Positions 54,639 through 63,016 of a stretch of 64,000 nt of DNA are shown in pieces. The notes below the pieces were generated by a model. The model did no database searches. It was not told the DNA's origin and was given only the letters and a program-made list of their open reading frames with translations. Source of the stretch: an uncultured Planctomycetales bacterium (GTDB taxonomy: Bacteria > Planctomycetota > Planctomycetia > Isosphaerales > Isosphaeraceae); the NCBI GenBank assembly GCA_903926465.1, contig CAIYJE010000031.1:1-64000 (forward strand), in the 5' to 3' direction. The position numbers and the translations under genes were made by a program. Numbering within the stretch: position 1 is the first letter of the stretch; every line of letters starts with the position of its first letter.

Positions 54639-54709
54639 GTTTTGCCGGTCGGACTCCTCCGGGATGGCTTTGACCAAGGGATTGAACATGGCAAGGAGGC
54701 CATTCACCC

Positions 54710-55438
54710 ATGGAGCGATCACTTCATCGTCAGATCAAACTGCATTACGGGTCAGATCCAGGCGGGCGGGTTGAGGCCTCGCTGGAGGGATATCGGATCG
54801 ACGCCATTCGATCGGATGGCCTTCTGATCGAGGTCCAGTCTGGTGCGCTCAGCCCGCTCAGGGGCAAGATCAAGCGATTACTGGAACTCGGGCACCAGAT
54901 CCGGGTGGTGAAACCGATCATTCTGACGCGCCGGATTGTTACGGTGGACCGCCGCTCTGGACGTACCCTGGCTTCACGTTTGAGTCCGAAACGGGGCCAG
55001 AAACTCGAAATCTTTGACGAACTTGTGGGGGTGGCCCGCTGGCTCTCTGAGCCAGGATTCAGTCTGGAGTTGCTGGAGGTGGCCATCGATGAGCATCGGA
55101 TTGCGCGAAAACGACGTCCAGGGTATACGGTCAAGGACCGTAGCCTGGTCGATACCTTGGGATCGATTTTGCTAGAGACGCCCGAGGATCTCTGGGGCTT
55201 GCTGCCGGCCGCTGCGCTTCCGGGCGTGTTCACCACTCAAGACCTGGCCCTTGCGCTGGATCGCCCCCGACACTTCGCCCAAAAAGTGGCCTACTGTCTG
55301 AGAACCTCAGGTGCGGCCGAGGTCTGTGGCAAGGTCGGCAATTCTCAGTGCTATACCGCTCGAACCCACGCACCGATCAGGCACGAAGAACCGGCACACC
55401 TGGAACCGCTCGTCAGCAAATCCAGGCGCGCCGGCTAA
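54710..55438 (+). CDS. PD-(D/E)XK-like protein with C-terminal winged-helix-like region
   Basis: A 242-residue protein of a family found across bacteria but not described in function to my knowledge. The N-terminal part has a nuclease-like pattern: LHYGSDPGGRVEASLEGYRIDAIRSDGLLIEVQSG (Asp in IDAIR, Glu-x-Gln in IEVQ), as in PD-(D/E)XK folds. The C-terminal part (TTQDLALALDRPRHFAQKVAYCLRTSGAAEVCGKVGN) looks like a winged helix. It may act on DNA. AGGAGG lies about 10 nt before ATG 54710. Placed behind pyrE, converging on the PVC dehydrogenase gene with 12 nt between. Confidence 0.7.
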   Translation: MERSLHRQIKLHYGSDPGGRVEASLEGYRIDAIRSDGLLIEVQSGALSPLRGKIKRLLELGHQIRVVKPIILTRRIVTVDRRSGRTLASRLSPKRGQKLEIFDELVGVARWLSEPGFSLELLEVAIDEHRIARKRRPGYTVKDRSLVDTLGSILLETPEDLWGLLPAAALPGVFTTQDLALALDRPRHFAQKVAYCLRTSGAAEVCGKVGNSQCYTARTHAPIRHEEPAHLEPLVSKSRRAG

Positions 55439-55450
55439 TCACGCGTTTGA

Positions 55451-58400
55451 TCAGCGTTTTTCCTTGGGCTCCGGCGCGCCTGGCAAACGCTTGGCTGTCG
55501 GATCCTCTGGCGGCTTATCGAGCGCCAGGAACGTAAACAGATCAATCATCTCCTGAGGTGTAAGCTGGGTCTCAAGCTCCTCAGGCATCAGCGAAACACC
55601 GCTGACGCTCAGTTCTTCCACTTCACCACGCGGAATTGCTTCTTGCTTACCCCCCTGCAGGGTTAGCACCACCTGGTCTTTGCCGTCCTCGGCCAGCAAA
55701 CCGGTGAGCACCCGGCCATCACGCACGGCCACATTGACCGCCTGGTAAACAGGCCCGATCACCAGGTTGGGATCGAGAACGTTTGAGATCAACTGATCAA
55801 AATCATTCCGACCGTTCAGTGTGATCTCTGGGCCAACCTCGACCCCCTCGCCATAAATCTTGTGGCATTGCGCACAGATTCTCTGGAAGACCTTACGGCC
55901 GGCAAACGGATCGCCCGACTCTCGTCGTAACAGGTTTCGGTACTGCGAAACAATGAGCTCTCGCCGCTCGTTTCTTCCCTCACGCACGGTTCCCCAGGTC
56001 TTCCGCACAAACGCCACGATCTCTGGGTCCTTGCTCTGCTGAAGCCTCCGAATCTGGTTCACGCTCAGCACCGTTGCGGGAATCTGCTTGGTTTCAATCG
56101 CCGTGAGCAGTGCTTTACTCCAAGCCGTTCGCTCCATCAGCAACACAATCGCCTGGGGCCGAACCTCGGGCTCAAGTTGCTCATAGATAGACAGCACCAC
56201 ATCCCCAACCCGTGGATCTTCAAGGCGTCCGAGCGCCGATAGGATCGGTCTACGCATGGTGACCGCATCGGGAGATCGGTCCTTGAGCACCGTGGCAACG
56301 GCATCCAGCAACCCAGGATCTCGTGCGGCCACCAGAACGGCCAGTACTTCCAGGCGCTCATCAGGGTTGGTTTCGTTGGATCGGAACCGCGCCCGGTACT
56401 GTTCAAGGGCCCCGGCATCTCCCCACGAAGCCGCCAGTTCAAGTGCCGCTTCGTGCAGAGACGAGGCTTCGTCTTTTAGCGCGCCATGGATCACCGGTTC
56501 CAAGATCGGGCGAACCGCTTTCAGGCGATCGCCGACCAAGCGACCTTCGCGGATCGACTCGGCCACTGCGGATATCACTGCCGCCGACGCCTCGGTGACC
56601 GCAGGATCAGGATTCACGCCTTGGAGCGCAAGGCCTGACACCAGGTCGCCTTCAACCCTGGGGTTGGATGCCGCATGCCGGACAATCCGGGACCAGAATC
56701 TCAAAAACGCCTCGTCCTTGAGCCAGTCATTCCCTTTGACCGTTTCCGAAATCGCTCGCAGGTTGCCCGGGTCTTCCAGCAACGGATAAAGCTTTTGCCA
56801 GACAAGGTGAGCAACCAGCGGATCATCCGTGTTTGCATTTTGCAAAATCAAGCCTGCAACCTGCCCGTGATCTGGCAACGCCTTGGCGGCAGCAATTGTC
56901 GCCTGAAGTCGAACCGCCGGACTGGGATCAAGAATTGCGGCGGAGATCAGGTCCCGTTCCAGTTTGGCGGCGGTTGCCGGCCGATCACCGGCCGCCCGAA
57001 CACCCCAGGCCCGAAGCACCTCGTCATCCGCTTTGGCCAAAGCTTCATGGAAATAAAAATCGAGCGGACCACCACCAATCAACGCCCAGAGCGCATGGCG
57101 ACGTAACACACTCTTGGACGTAGAATCCAGCACCAGTTGCTCAAGGCTTTTCCGGGTCGCTACGTCTGAACGATCCATCTGAATCCGTTCGCTCAGAATT
57201 CGCTGGGCGGTCTCACGGTCGTAAACATTCTCGCTGGCGAGTCCTTCAATCAAGGCCCTGTCGGTCGCCACGCCCAGGTCAAACCGGGCCCGACGCGGTG
57301 AGTTTTCATACCGGATCCGGTACAACCGACCCTTGAGCCGGTCAATCCCGTTCGGGTCACGGTTGGCGTCTTGGTAGCAGTGGTAGCGATCATACCAGTC
57401 TAATATGTACATACAGCCATCAGGACCGGTCTTCTGACTGACCGGCATGAACCAGGCATCATTCGCGGTCAGGAAATCAGGAACAGGTTCCGCGCGATAG
57501 GTGGACCCGGCGGGAGCTAGCTCATCCACATTGATGCTGTTTCCGTGGATATTTCCCATGTAGAGCCGCTTCCGGTACTCGGCCGGATACGCGGGGCTGT
57601 CGAACCAGGTAATGCCACAGTACGCCGCCTTCTGATGGTTGTGATCAACGATGGACCGCATCGGAACGGTATGCGCGGGGTATGGCCCCCCCTGCCGGAT
57701 GTAATAGGCTCCCTCCACCAGGTGCCAAAGGTGGTCGATCACGCAAGCGCTGGCAAAGAAATCGCCAGTCTCGTTGATGGCGATACCCCAGGGGTTGCTC
57801 ACCCCTTCACACCAGATCTGAAACTCTCGCGTTTTGGGGTGGATCCGCCAGATTGCACAGGTGAAGTTGTAGGTTTTGCCATTATTTGAAGTCACGCGGC
57901 TGGGGTTAAAGACACCGTTCCAGCCATACAGCCAGCCGTCTGGTCCCCAGGTCAGGCTGTTTGGCAATTCATGGGTGTCATCTCGCCCGAAGCCGGTGGC
58001 CACAACCTCAGCTGGACCATCGGGTCGGGCATCGCGATCGGCATCGGGGATAAACAAAAGATCGGGACTATTCGCCACCCAAACCCCACCGTAGCCAACC
58101 GCCACGCCGGAAGGAATGTTCAGGCCTTCGGCGAAGGTTGTGAACGAATCGGCCCTGCCATCACCGTTGGTATCTTCCAAGACACGCACCCGGTCTCGGC
58201 CAGTGCCGGGTTCACGCCGGGGGTACTCCAGACTCTCGGTCACCCAGATCCTGCCCCGCTCGTCGAAGGTCATGGAAACGGGATTCACCAGGTCTGGCTC
58301 GCTGGCAACGACCTCCACCTGAAAGCCAGGCGGTACCATCATCGCCTGAATCGCCTCTTCAGGCGTTTTTGCCGCGTTCGGTGGGCGATCCTGAGCATGT

Positions 58401-58492
58401 GGAATTAACTCCTGGCTCGGTTCCTGAGGTCTGGCTTCAGATACAGTCTGGCAATTCAGGCCGAGGATGAGCACAAACAAGATTCTGTGCAT
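55451..58492 (-). CDS. PVC-type membrane-bound dehydrogenase with C-terminal CxxCH cytochrome domain
   Basis: A 1013-residue exported protein. A signal peptide (MHRILFVLILGLNCQTVSEA) precedes the Pirellula/Verrucomicrobium N-terminal dehydrogenase-like propeller (TIGR02604; GFQVEVVASEPDLVNPVSMTFDERGRIWVTES, NGDGRADSF, YGWNGVFNPSRV). Then come HEAT-like helical repeats (about 430-780) and a C-terminal c-type haem domain with CAQCHK (Cys873, Cys876, His877), the TIGR02603 family. It probably oxidises a sugar in the periplasm and passes electrons to the haem. ATG 58492 follows GGGAG by 6 nt. Confidence 0.93.
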   Translation of the reverse strand: MHRILFVLILGLNCQTVSEARPQEPSQELIPHAQDRPPNAAKTPEEAIQAMMVPPGFQVEVVASEPDLVNPVSMTFDERGRIWVTESLEYPRREPGTGRDRVRVLEDTNGDGRADSFTTFAEGLNIPSGVAVGYGGVWVANSPDLLFIPDADRDARPDGPAEVVATGFGRDDTHELPNSLTWGPDGWLYGWNGVFNPSRVTSNNGKTYNFTCAIWRIHPKTREFQIWCEGVSNPWGIAINETGDFFASACVIDHLWHLVEGAYYIRQGGPYPAHTVPMRSIVDHNHQKAAYCGITWFDSPAYPAEYRKRLYMGNIHGNSINVDELAPAGSTYRAEPVPDFLTANDAWFMPVSQKTGPDGCMYILDWYDRYHCYQDANRDPNGIDRLKGRLYRIRYENSPRRARFDLGVATDRALIEGLASENVYDRETAQRILSERIQMDRSDVATRKSLEQLVLDSTSKSVLRRHALWALIGGGPLDFYFHEALAKADDEVLRAWGVRAAGDRPATAAKLERDLISAAILDPSPAVRLQATIAAAKALPDHGQVAGLILQNANTDDPLVAHLVWQKLYPLLEDPGNLRAISETVKGNDWLKDEAFLRFWSRIVRHAASNPRVEGDLVSGLALQGVNPDPAVTEASAAVISAVAESIREGRLVGDRLKAVRPILEPVIHGALKDEASSLHEAALELAASWGDAGALEQYRARFRSNETNPDERLEVLAVLVAARDPGLLDAVATVLKDRSPDAVTMRRPILSALGRLEDPRVGDVVLSIYEQLEPEVRPQAIVLLMERTAWSKALLTAIETKQIPATVLSVNQIRRLQQSKDPEIVAFVRKTWGTVREGRNERRELIVSQYRNLLRRESGDPFAGRKVFQRICAQCHKIYGEGVEVGPEITLNGRNDFDQLISNVLDPNLVIGPVYQAVNVAVRDGRVLTGLLAEDGKDQVVLTLQGGKQEAIPRGEVEELSVSGVSLMPEELETQLTPQEMIDLFTFLALDKPPEDPTAKRLPGAPEPKEKR

Positions 58493-58753
58493 GAAAAACT
58501 CCCAGGTGAAAAACACACGCAACTCACGTTCGAACCACCGACAAGATCCGGCGACGTATGGATCCCTGAGTATCAGGAACAACGCGTGGCAACGCAACGC
58601 ACTTGGCTTCTGGAGCCCGGTACTTTGAGCCGTTTTCCACAACGCTTAGCTTTTCGCATCAGCTCGACCTGAGACCGCACGAGATGTCCTTTGAAGGCGT
58701 TTGCAACATACTCGCCCCGATGATCCCCAAAAAAACCGCGCCATCAAATGCAC

Positions 58754-58779
58754 AACGCCCCCCGAAATCGGGAGGCGTT
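58754..58779 (-). terminator. Hairpin after the repeat protein gene
   Basis: AACGCCCCCCGA (58754-58765) pairs with TCGGGAGGCGTT (58768-58779) with one mismatch. It lies about 40 nt after the stop of the minus-strand gene ending at 58820; a T-run follows some 25 nt later on that strand. Confidence 0.55.
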
Positions 58780-58819
58780 GAACATGGACATTCATTATGG
58801 TGCGGAGAGAGCAACCATC

Positions 58820-59470
58820 TCAGCCTTGGGGCGTGCCCTTGGCAGGAGCAGCAGGGGCATAACCCTGAGCGGTTGGGGCAGCAGCCTGAGCGGCTGGCAG
58901 CACCTTGGCAGGAGCAGCAGGGGCATAACCCTGAGCGGAAGGGGCCGCAGCCTGAGCGGCCGGCAGCACCTTGGCAGGAGCGGCAGGAGCAACAGCCTGA
59001 GGAGCTGGCAGAACCTTGCTAGGAGCAGCAGCCTGGGCGACTGGCATCACCTTGGCTGGAGCAGCCGGGGCAATAGCCTGTGCGGCTGGCAGCACTTTGC
59101 TAGGAGCAGCAGCCTGAGCCACTGGCATCACCTTGCTAGGAGCAGCAGCCTGAGCCACTGGCATCACTTTGCTAGGAGCAGCAGCCTGGGCGACTGGCAT
59201 CACCTTGCTAGGAGCAGCAGCCTGGGCGACTGGCATCACTTTGCTAGGAGCAGCAGCCTGAGCCACTGGCAAAACCTTGCTAGGAGCAGCAGCCTGAGCC
59301 ACTGGCAGCACCTTGCTAGGAGCGACAGCCTGAGCGGCTGGCAGAACCTTGCTAGGAGCAGCAGCCTGAGCCACTGGAGCAACTTTGGACGGAGCGTATG
59401 GAGCCTGAGCCGAAGGAACGGCACCAGCCTGCACGTACCCGAGTGCCATCAACATGACAGTGCTGATCAT
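58820..59470 (-). CDS. Exported protein made of 12-residue Ala-Pro-Val repeats
   Basis: A 216-residue protein. It begins with a short signal peptide (MISTVMLMALGYVQAGAVPSAQA) and GAGGGA 6-7 nt before ATG 59470. The rest is about a dozen copies of AAPSKV(L/M)PVAQ, then longer units (APAAPAKVLPAAQAAAPSAQGY). There are no Cys or Trp residues, and aromatics are rare. Function unknown; such repeats suggest an extended rod, adhesive or wall-spacing role. The opposite strand is also open over much of this length because of the repeats, but it lacks a start site or leader. The gene is divergent from the transglutaminase-like gene at 60027. Confidence 0.78.
   Translation of the reverse strand: MISTVMLMALGYVQAGAVPSAQAPYAPSKVAPVAQAAAPSKVLPAAQAVAPSKVLPVAQAAAPSKVLPVAQAAAPSKVMPVAQAAAPSKVMPVAQAAAPSKVMPVAQAAAPSKVMPVAQAAAPSKVLPAAQAIAPAAPAKVMPVAQAAAPSKVLPAPQAVAPAAPAKVLPAAQAAAPSAQGYAPAAPAKVLPAAQAAAPTAQGYAPAAPAKGTPQG
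58844..59390 (-). repeat. 36-bp tandem repeats of the Ala-Pro-Val protein gene
   Basis: Units of 36 bp (GGAGCAGCAGCCTGAGCC on the plus strand is one half) repeat in register through the coding region, with longer 60-75-bp units towards the 3' end of the gene. Near-identical copies next to each other suggest recent expansion by slippage or unequal recombination. Confidence 0.85.
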
Positions 59471-60026
59471 CGCGAATCCCTCATGAGGAATGTGAGGTGG
59501 AGTGGGACGGCGTCATGATCTCAAGGGATCAGACTTTTCCCCCTCAATGTTCCGTCTAGAGAGATCGACAAAGGGTTCGATCCCCTTTCGATATTCTCAA
59601 CGAAACAGTGCTGGAGGCCGACGCCCGCCACGCCTCCTGGCTTGACGGACCCACCCGCGTCTCCGACCCGCATCGGAGAAACGCCTCAAGAGTCTCTCGG
59701 CAGGCTGCAAAACTGGCCTCACGACCCATCCGGATCACAAGACCAATTCCACACCCTTCGGGGTGGTCAACGTATTCATCGGCTGACGACTCGCTCAGAT
59801 TGAACAGACTCGATAATTTCAAGGATTTGCTGAAATGGGGGCTTTTAGGGGCTTTGACGAGTCTAAGCAAAAAGGTGAAGGTTTCGAGTCTGTTTTTGGT
59901 CCATTGAAACCCTCTGCATTGCCGAACGATGAAGAGCAACGCGTCAAACCGAAGTTGTTCAAGCAACTCTGGTACGAGTAGCCTGTTCACTTTTGGTTCA
60001 TACGTTCATCGTCACTGGGGGGCAGC
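59471..60026. other. Divergent intergenic region with possible 48-residue open frame
   Basis: About 550 bp upstream of both the repeat protein and the transglutaminase-like gene. Its best small frame is 59835-59981 on the plus strand (48 residues, AAGGA 9 nt upstream, in-frame stop just before), with no recognisable family. A minus-strand frame of 144 residues over 59556-59990 also exists. I do not consider either proven. Confidence 0.3.
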
Positions 60027-61601
60027 ATGCGAAGAGGCATCCAACACGGCCTGGGCATTCGGGGTATTGCCTTGGTTGTGAGTCTGGGATGGAGTTGGAC
60101 GCTGTGGGCGGCCGATCCGGCAAAGCCGGGCTTGGATCCGGTCAAGCCAGTTCCTATTGGTGGATCAATTTCCGAGCAATCGGGCGACAAGAGCTTCGGC
60201 GTCTACGTCCCGACCAAATTTGGCGGGAACCTGACCGTCACCTCCTCGCAAGGGAAGGTGGAAGCACTCACTGGCCCCGATGGCAAAGTGCGGCGGAACG
60301 GTGACGAAGTTGGTATGGATCAGCAGGGCTGGTACACATTCCAGGTGACCGGCGCTGAAAAGCCGTACACAGTGACAACCGAATTCGTGCAGGTAGGACA
60401 GGCGGCTCGGATGCCCTGGAGCTTCTACTACTGGCCCACCAAGTCTGATGCCATCCATGAACCATGGGATGGAACCGGTGATGGCCGGGCCAGCACTCAA
60501 GCTCTGGGAGACGATGAGCAAGCCATTTCTTACGGCATGCCCGCCGCCTCTGGCCAGGATGTGGTTCGGGCTGGCCCGAACGGAATTCTGGACACTCCAC
60601 CAGCCGCCGGCGATGCGGTGACCTGGTTTCCAAACCTGTATGACGACCTGACCTGGCGCGGTGGTGATGGCGTGGTCTACCTGACCCCTTCCCCAATGCT
60701 GAAGTATGACCAGCTCTTCGATCAATCAGCACGCAGCTGGGAAGCCGCCAACACCCAAAACCATGACATCCAGCGCTGGCCAGGTCACTGTCTTGGTGGT
60801 GCCATGGCATCCATCATGCTCAATGAGCCCGTGCCGGTTCCTGGATCTGGCCTTTCGGTTGACGAACTGAAAGCACTCTGGGCCGAACTGGGTGAAAATC
60901 ACTTCAACCACCAGATCGGCGACAACGTCAATAACGTTCCAGCCGGTCCGCCCCGGTCTGGCCCCGACGAGTGCGACCCGTTTGTCGCCAAGTTCCACTC
61001 CATGCTTGAGACCCACATTCGCGGCGAGCGAAAAGCGGTTCTCTCGAACATGCGAGGGTTCCCACCCAACGGGAAATCGAACGAGGTCTGGAATCATGGT
61101 GTTGGCAAGTACGTTGCCAAATTCCATGCCGTACCAGGCCGCGGTGAACGGTCGGTGAAAATCGACCTGGAAACCACCGCTAACACCGGTTCCATGCTGA
61201 ATAACCAGGACAACAAGCCTCGGGTTAACAAGTACAGCTACATCCTGGTGTATGGTATGAACGGACAGGTGGACGAAACCCAGGCTGCACTTTGCGACTG
61301 GATCTCCGTTGGTGGCGATGCACTGTACGCTCCGCTCAACGTCATGCAGGTTCTTGCCAGCCAGTGGCAAGGTCACAACCCTATGGTCAATGAGACCAAC
61401 ATCCGAGCCGTGGACATGGCCAACGGTGGCAGCCCAACCGGCCGATATGCTGGCTCACCGCCAAACTTCCGGCCCGCTGCTTCCTACGAAGCCGGCCGCG
61501 CTCCAATGTTCGCCCTTGGACGACGTGGAACTCAGGAGGCGACCACGGGAGTTACCCCTGCTCCTCGACCTCGCTTCTTCCGGCTCTTCGGGAACCGCTA
61601 G
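60027..61601 (+). CDS. Exported transglutaminase-elicitor-like (papain-fold) protein
   Basis: A 524-residue exported protein with signal peptide (MRRGIQHGLGIRGIALVVSLGWSWTLWA). The central part has RWPGHCLGGAMASIMLNEPVP with Cys255, and SNEVWNHGVGKYVAKFHAV with His357, a Cys...His pattern like the transglutaminase elicitor family and other papain-fold enzymes. I infer an amide-bond chemistry, but this is not certain. The N-terminal 120 residues (FGVYVPTKFGGNLTVTSSQGKVEALTGPDGK) look like a beta-sandwich. It ends with a Pro-rich tail. ATG 60027 follows GGGGGGC. A strong terminator lies just behind it. Confidence 0.7.
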   Translation: MRRGIQHGLGIRGIALVVSLGWSWTLWAADPAKPGLDPVKPVPIGGSISEQSGDKSFGVYVPTKFGGNLTVTSSQGKVEALTGPDGKVRRNGDEVGMDQQGWYTFQVTGAEKPYTVTTEFVQVGQAARMPWSFYYWPTKSDAIHEPWDGTGDGRASTQALGDDEQAISYGMPAASGQDVVRAGPNGILDTPPAAGDAVTWFPNLYDDLTWRGGDGVVYLTPSPMLKYDQLFDQSARSWEAANTQNHDIQRWPGHCLGGAMASIMLNEPVPVPGSGLSVDELKALWAELGENHFNHQIGDNVNNVPAGPPRSGPDECDPFVAKFHSMLETHIRGERKAVLSNMRGFPPNGKSNEVWNHGVGKYVAKFHAVPGRGERSVKIDLETTANTGSMLNNQDNKPRVNKYSYILVYGMNGQVDETQAALCDWISVGGDALYAPLNVMQVLASQWQGHNPMVNETNIRAVDMANGGSPTGRYAGSPPNFRPAASYEAGRAPMFALGRRGTQEATTGVTPAPRPRFFRLFGNR

Positions 61602-61635
61602 GCCTTTTCAAGCCGCTCCCCAGGCTACTTGAATG

Positions 61636-61679
61636 AAACGCCCGGAATTCCTACCAGGAGTTCCGGGCGTTTTCTTTTT
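61636..61679 (+). terminator. Rho-independent terminator of the transglutaminase-like gene
   Basis: AAACGCCCGGAA (61636-61647) pairs exactly with TTCCGGGCGTTT (61661-61672), and TTTTCTTTTT is read through the 3' side. It lies 35 nt after the stop. Confidence 0.9.
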
Positions 61680-61712
61680 GAATTCTGCCAACTCCACAGC
61701 AATTCCAACCAG

Positions 61713-62435
61713 CTACAATCCCAGCTTGATCACCCAGGCCTCAGGAACCGAGCACTCAACCACCAAGCCAGCCAGGCCAAACCATCGCAAGCACCGCTCC
61801 AGAATCGCAGAATCGGCCGTCGCAACAATCTCGCGGGAGCCCCTGAGCTCAGGGTCTGGATTGCTCTCCAACATCACCGTCCAGGCCACACCCAGTTCGC
61901 CAGCCACTTCCAGGAGTAAGTCCCGGAGTCGCCCACTATTGGAGACCGGCCGGTCCAGTAACCAGCGAGCTTCTCGAACCCCAAACGCCTTCAACTGCCG
62001 GCCAATCAGGTCGATGGCGGGCCTGGTCTCGGCAACCAGGCGGTACGAACCGCGGAGGCCAACAATGTCACGCATGACCCCGTCACAACCGACCAGCAGC
62101 ACTCCCCCACCAAGCGCCAGTTCCACCGTTGTGAGCACGTTGAATCCATCAATCAGCACGCACTGGCCAGCAACTTCCGCGGGGCCAACCCTGTGCGCCA
62201 GCCGAAGTTCCCTGGCCGCGGAAGAGCAACTGCACCGCCCAACCGCCTGACGCTGGCGATCTCTCAGCGAGTACCGGTTCCCCACCAGTGCAAGCGATGA
62301 ATGCTCGGCATAACCGTGGTCCAGTAGCCAGGATAAATCGGCGACGGCAGCGCAAAGCGTGGCGAGTTGGTCGGGACCAAAATTCTGGGCATCTTCAAGG
62401 TCTGGGCCGCGATGCAATCGCGAGTCAACCACCAT
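61713..62435 (-). CDS. DUF434 domain protein
   Basis: A 240-residue protein of the DUF434 family, whose N-terminal signature is visible (VVDSRLHRGPDLEDAQNFGPDQLATL). The middle part has VLIDGFNVLTTVELALGGGVLLVGCDGVMRDIVG and the rest resembles a nucleotide-binding fold. Function unknown. It is third in a minus-strand set with a YbhB-like protein and asparagine synthase. AGAGG lies just 2 nt before ATG 62435 (a GTG start one codon later would have normal spacing). Confidence 0.8.
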   Translation of the reverse strand: MVVDSRLHRGPDLEDAQNFGPDQLATLCAAVADLSWLLDHGYAEHSSLALVGNRYSLRDRQRQAVGRCSCSSAARELRLAHRVGPAEVAGQCVLIDGFNVLTTVELALGGGVLLVGCDGVMRDIVGLRGSYRLVAETRPAIDLIGRQLKAFGVREARWLLDRPVSNSGRLRDLLLEVAGELGVAWTVMLESNPDPELRGSREIVATADSAILERCLRWFGLAGLVVECSVPEAWVIKLGL

Positions 62436-62510
62436 TGCCTCTGAAGCTGATCTTGAGTTGATCGAATTTCAGCCGCTGGGCACCGGTACGCCCCTCATCA
62501 ACCGGCTCGG

Positions 62511-62987
62511 TCACCGCCGCTCATAAACCCCAATCAGTTCCGCGCGACCGAGCAAATGAGGTTTCAATGCCGCCAGCAGGGCACTCTTGTGCGCACCTCC
62601 CGCAAGTTCCAGCTCGGCACCTAACGCCATGAGTTTGAAATGATAATGGTGCGGCCCATGCCCGCGAGGCGGCGCAGGCCCGCGCCAGCCGGGCGTTCCC
62701 CAGGTATTCAGACCCTGCCTCAGCCCTTCGCACCCCTCAGGCATGTCTCGGCCATGGAACCCCGCCGGCAGTTCGCTCCAATCCGCCGGAATTTTCCAGA
62801 CCAGCCAGTGAACCCACGGCTCAGCCACGGGCGCATCGGGATCATCCACAATCAACGCCAGTTCCACCGTGCCGGCCGGCAACCCCGACCAATGCAGTAA
62901 AGGCGATCGATTGTCCCCGTCCTCGGTATGAAGTCGGGGAATGAGCCCTCCGGCCGAAAAGGCTGGACTTTCCAGATGCATCTTCAT
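62511..62987 (-). CDS. YbhB/YbcL (PEBP) family protein
   Basis: A 158-residue Raf-kinase-inhibitor-like/PEBP protein. The family signature includes SPPLHWSGLPAGT-like SPLLHWSGLPAGTVELALIVDDPDAPVAEPWVHWLVWKIPA, with the ligand-binding Asp-Pro-Asp-Ala-Pro, then GLNTWGTPGWRGPAPPRGHGPHHYHFKLMALG. Bacterial YbhB proteins bind small ligands or inhibit proteases; the target here is unknown. ATG 62987 has an AGAAC-like weak site; ATG 62981 is a close alternative. It follows the asparagine synthase gene by about 30 nt. Confidence 0.92.
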   Translation of the reverse strand: MKMHLESPAFSAGGLIPRLHTEDGDNRSPLLHWSGLPAGTVELALIVDDPDAPVAEPWVHWLVWKIPADWSELPAGFHGRDMPEGCEGLRQGLNTWGTPGWRGPAPPRGHGPHHYHFKLMALGAELELAGGAHKSALLAALKPHLLGRAELIGVYERR

Positions 62988-63016
62988 GGCAGTTCTCAAG
63001 CCCAAGCCCCCCGTGT

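Noticed and set aside
58844-59390. CRISPR array
   Set aside because: The regular repeats have no unique spacers and encode a repetitive protein.
58748-59518. 256-residue plus-strand frame through the repeats
   Set aside because: Open only because of the 36-bp repeat; the minus strand has the signal peptide and ribosome binding site.
59556-59990. 144-residue minus-strand frame
   Set aside because: No family, no leader, no ribosome binding site.
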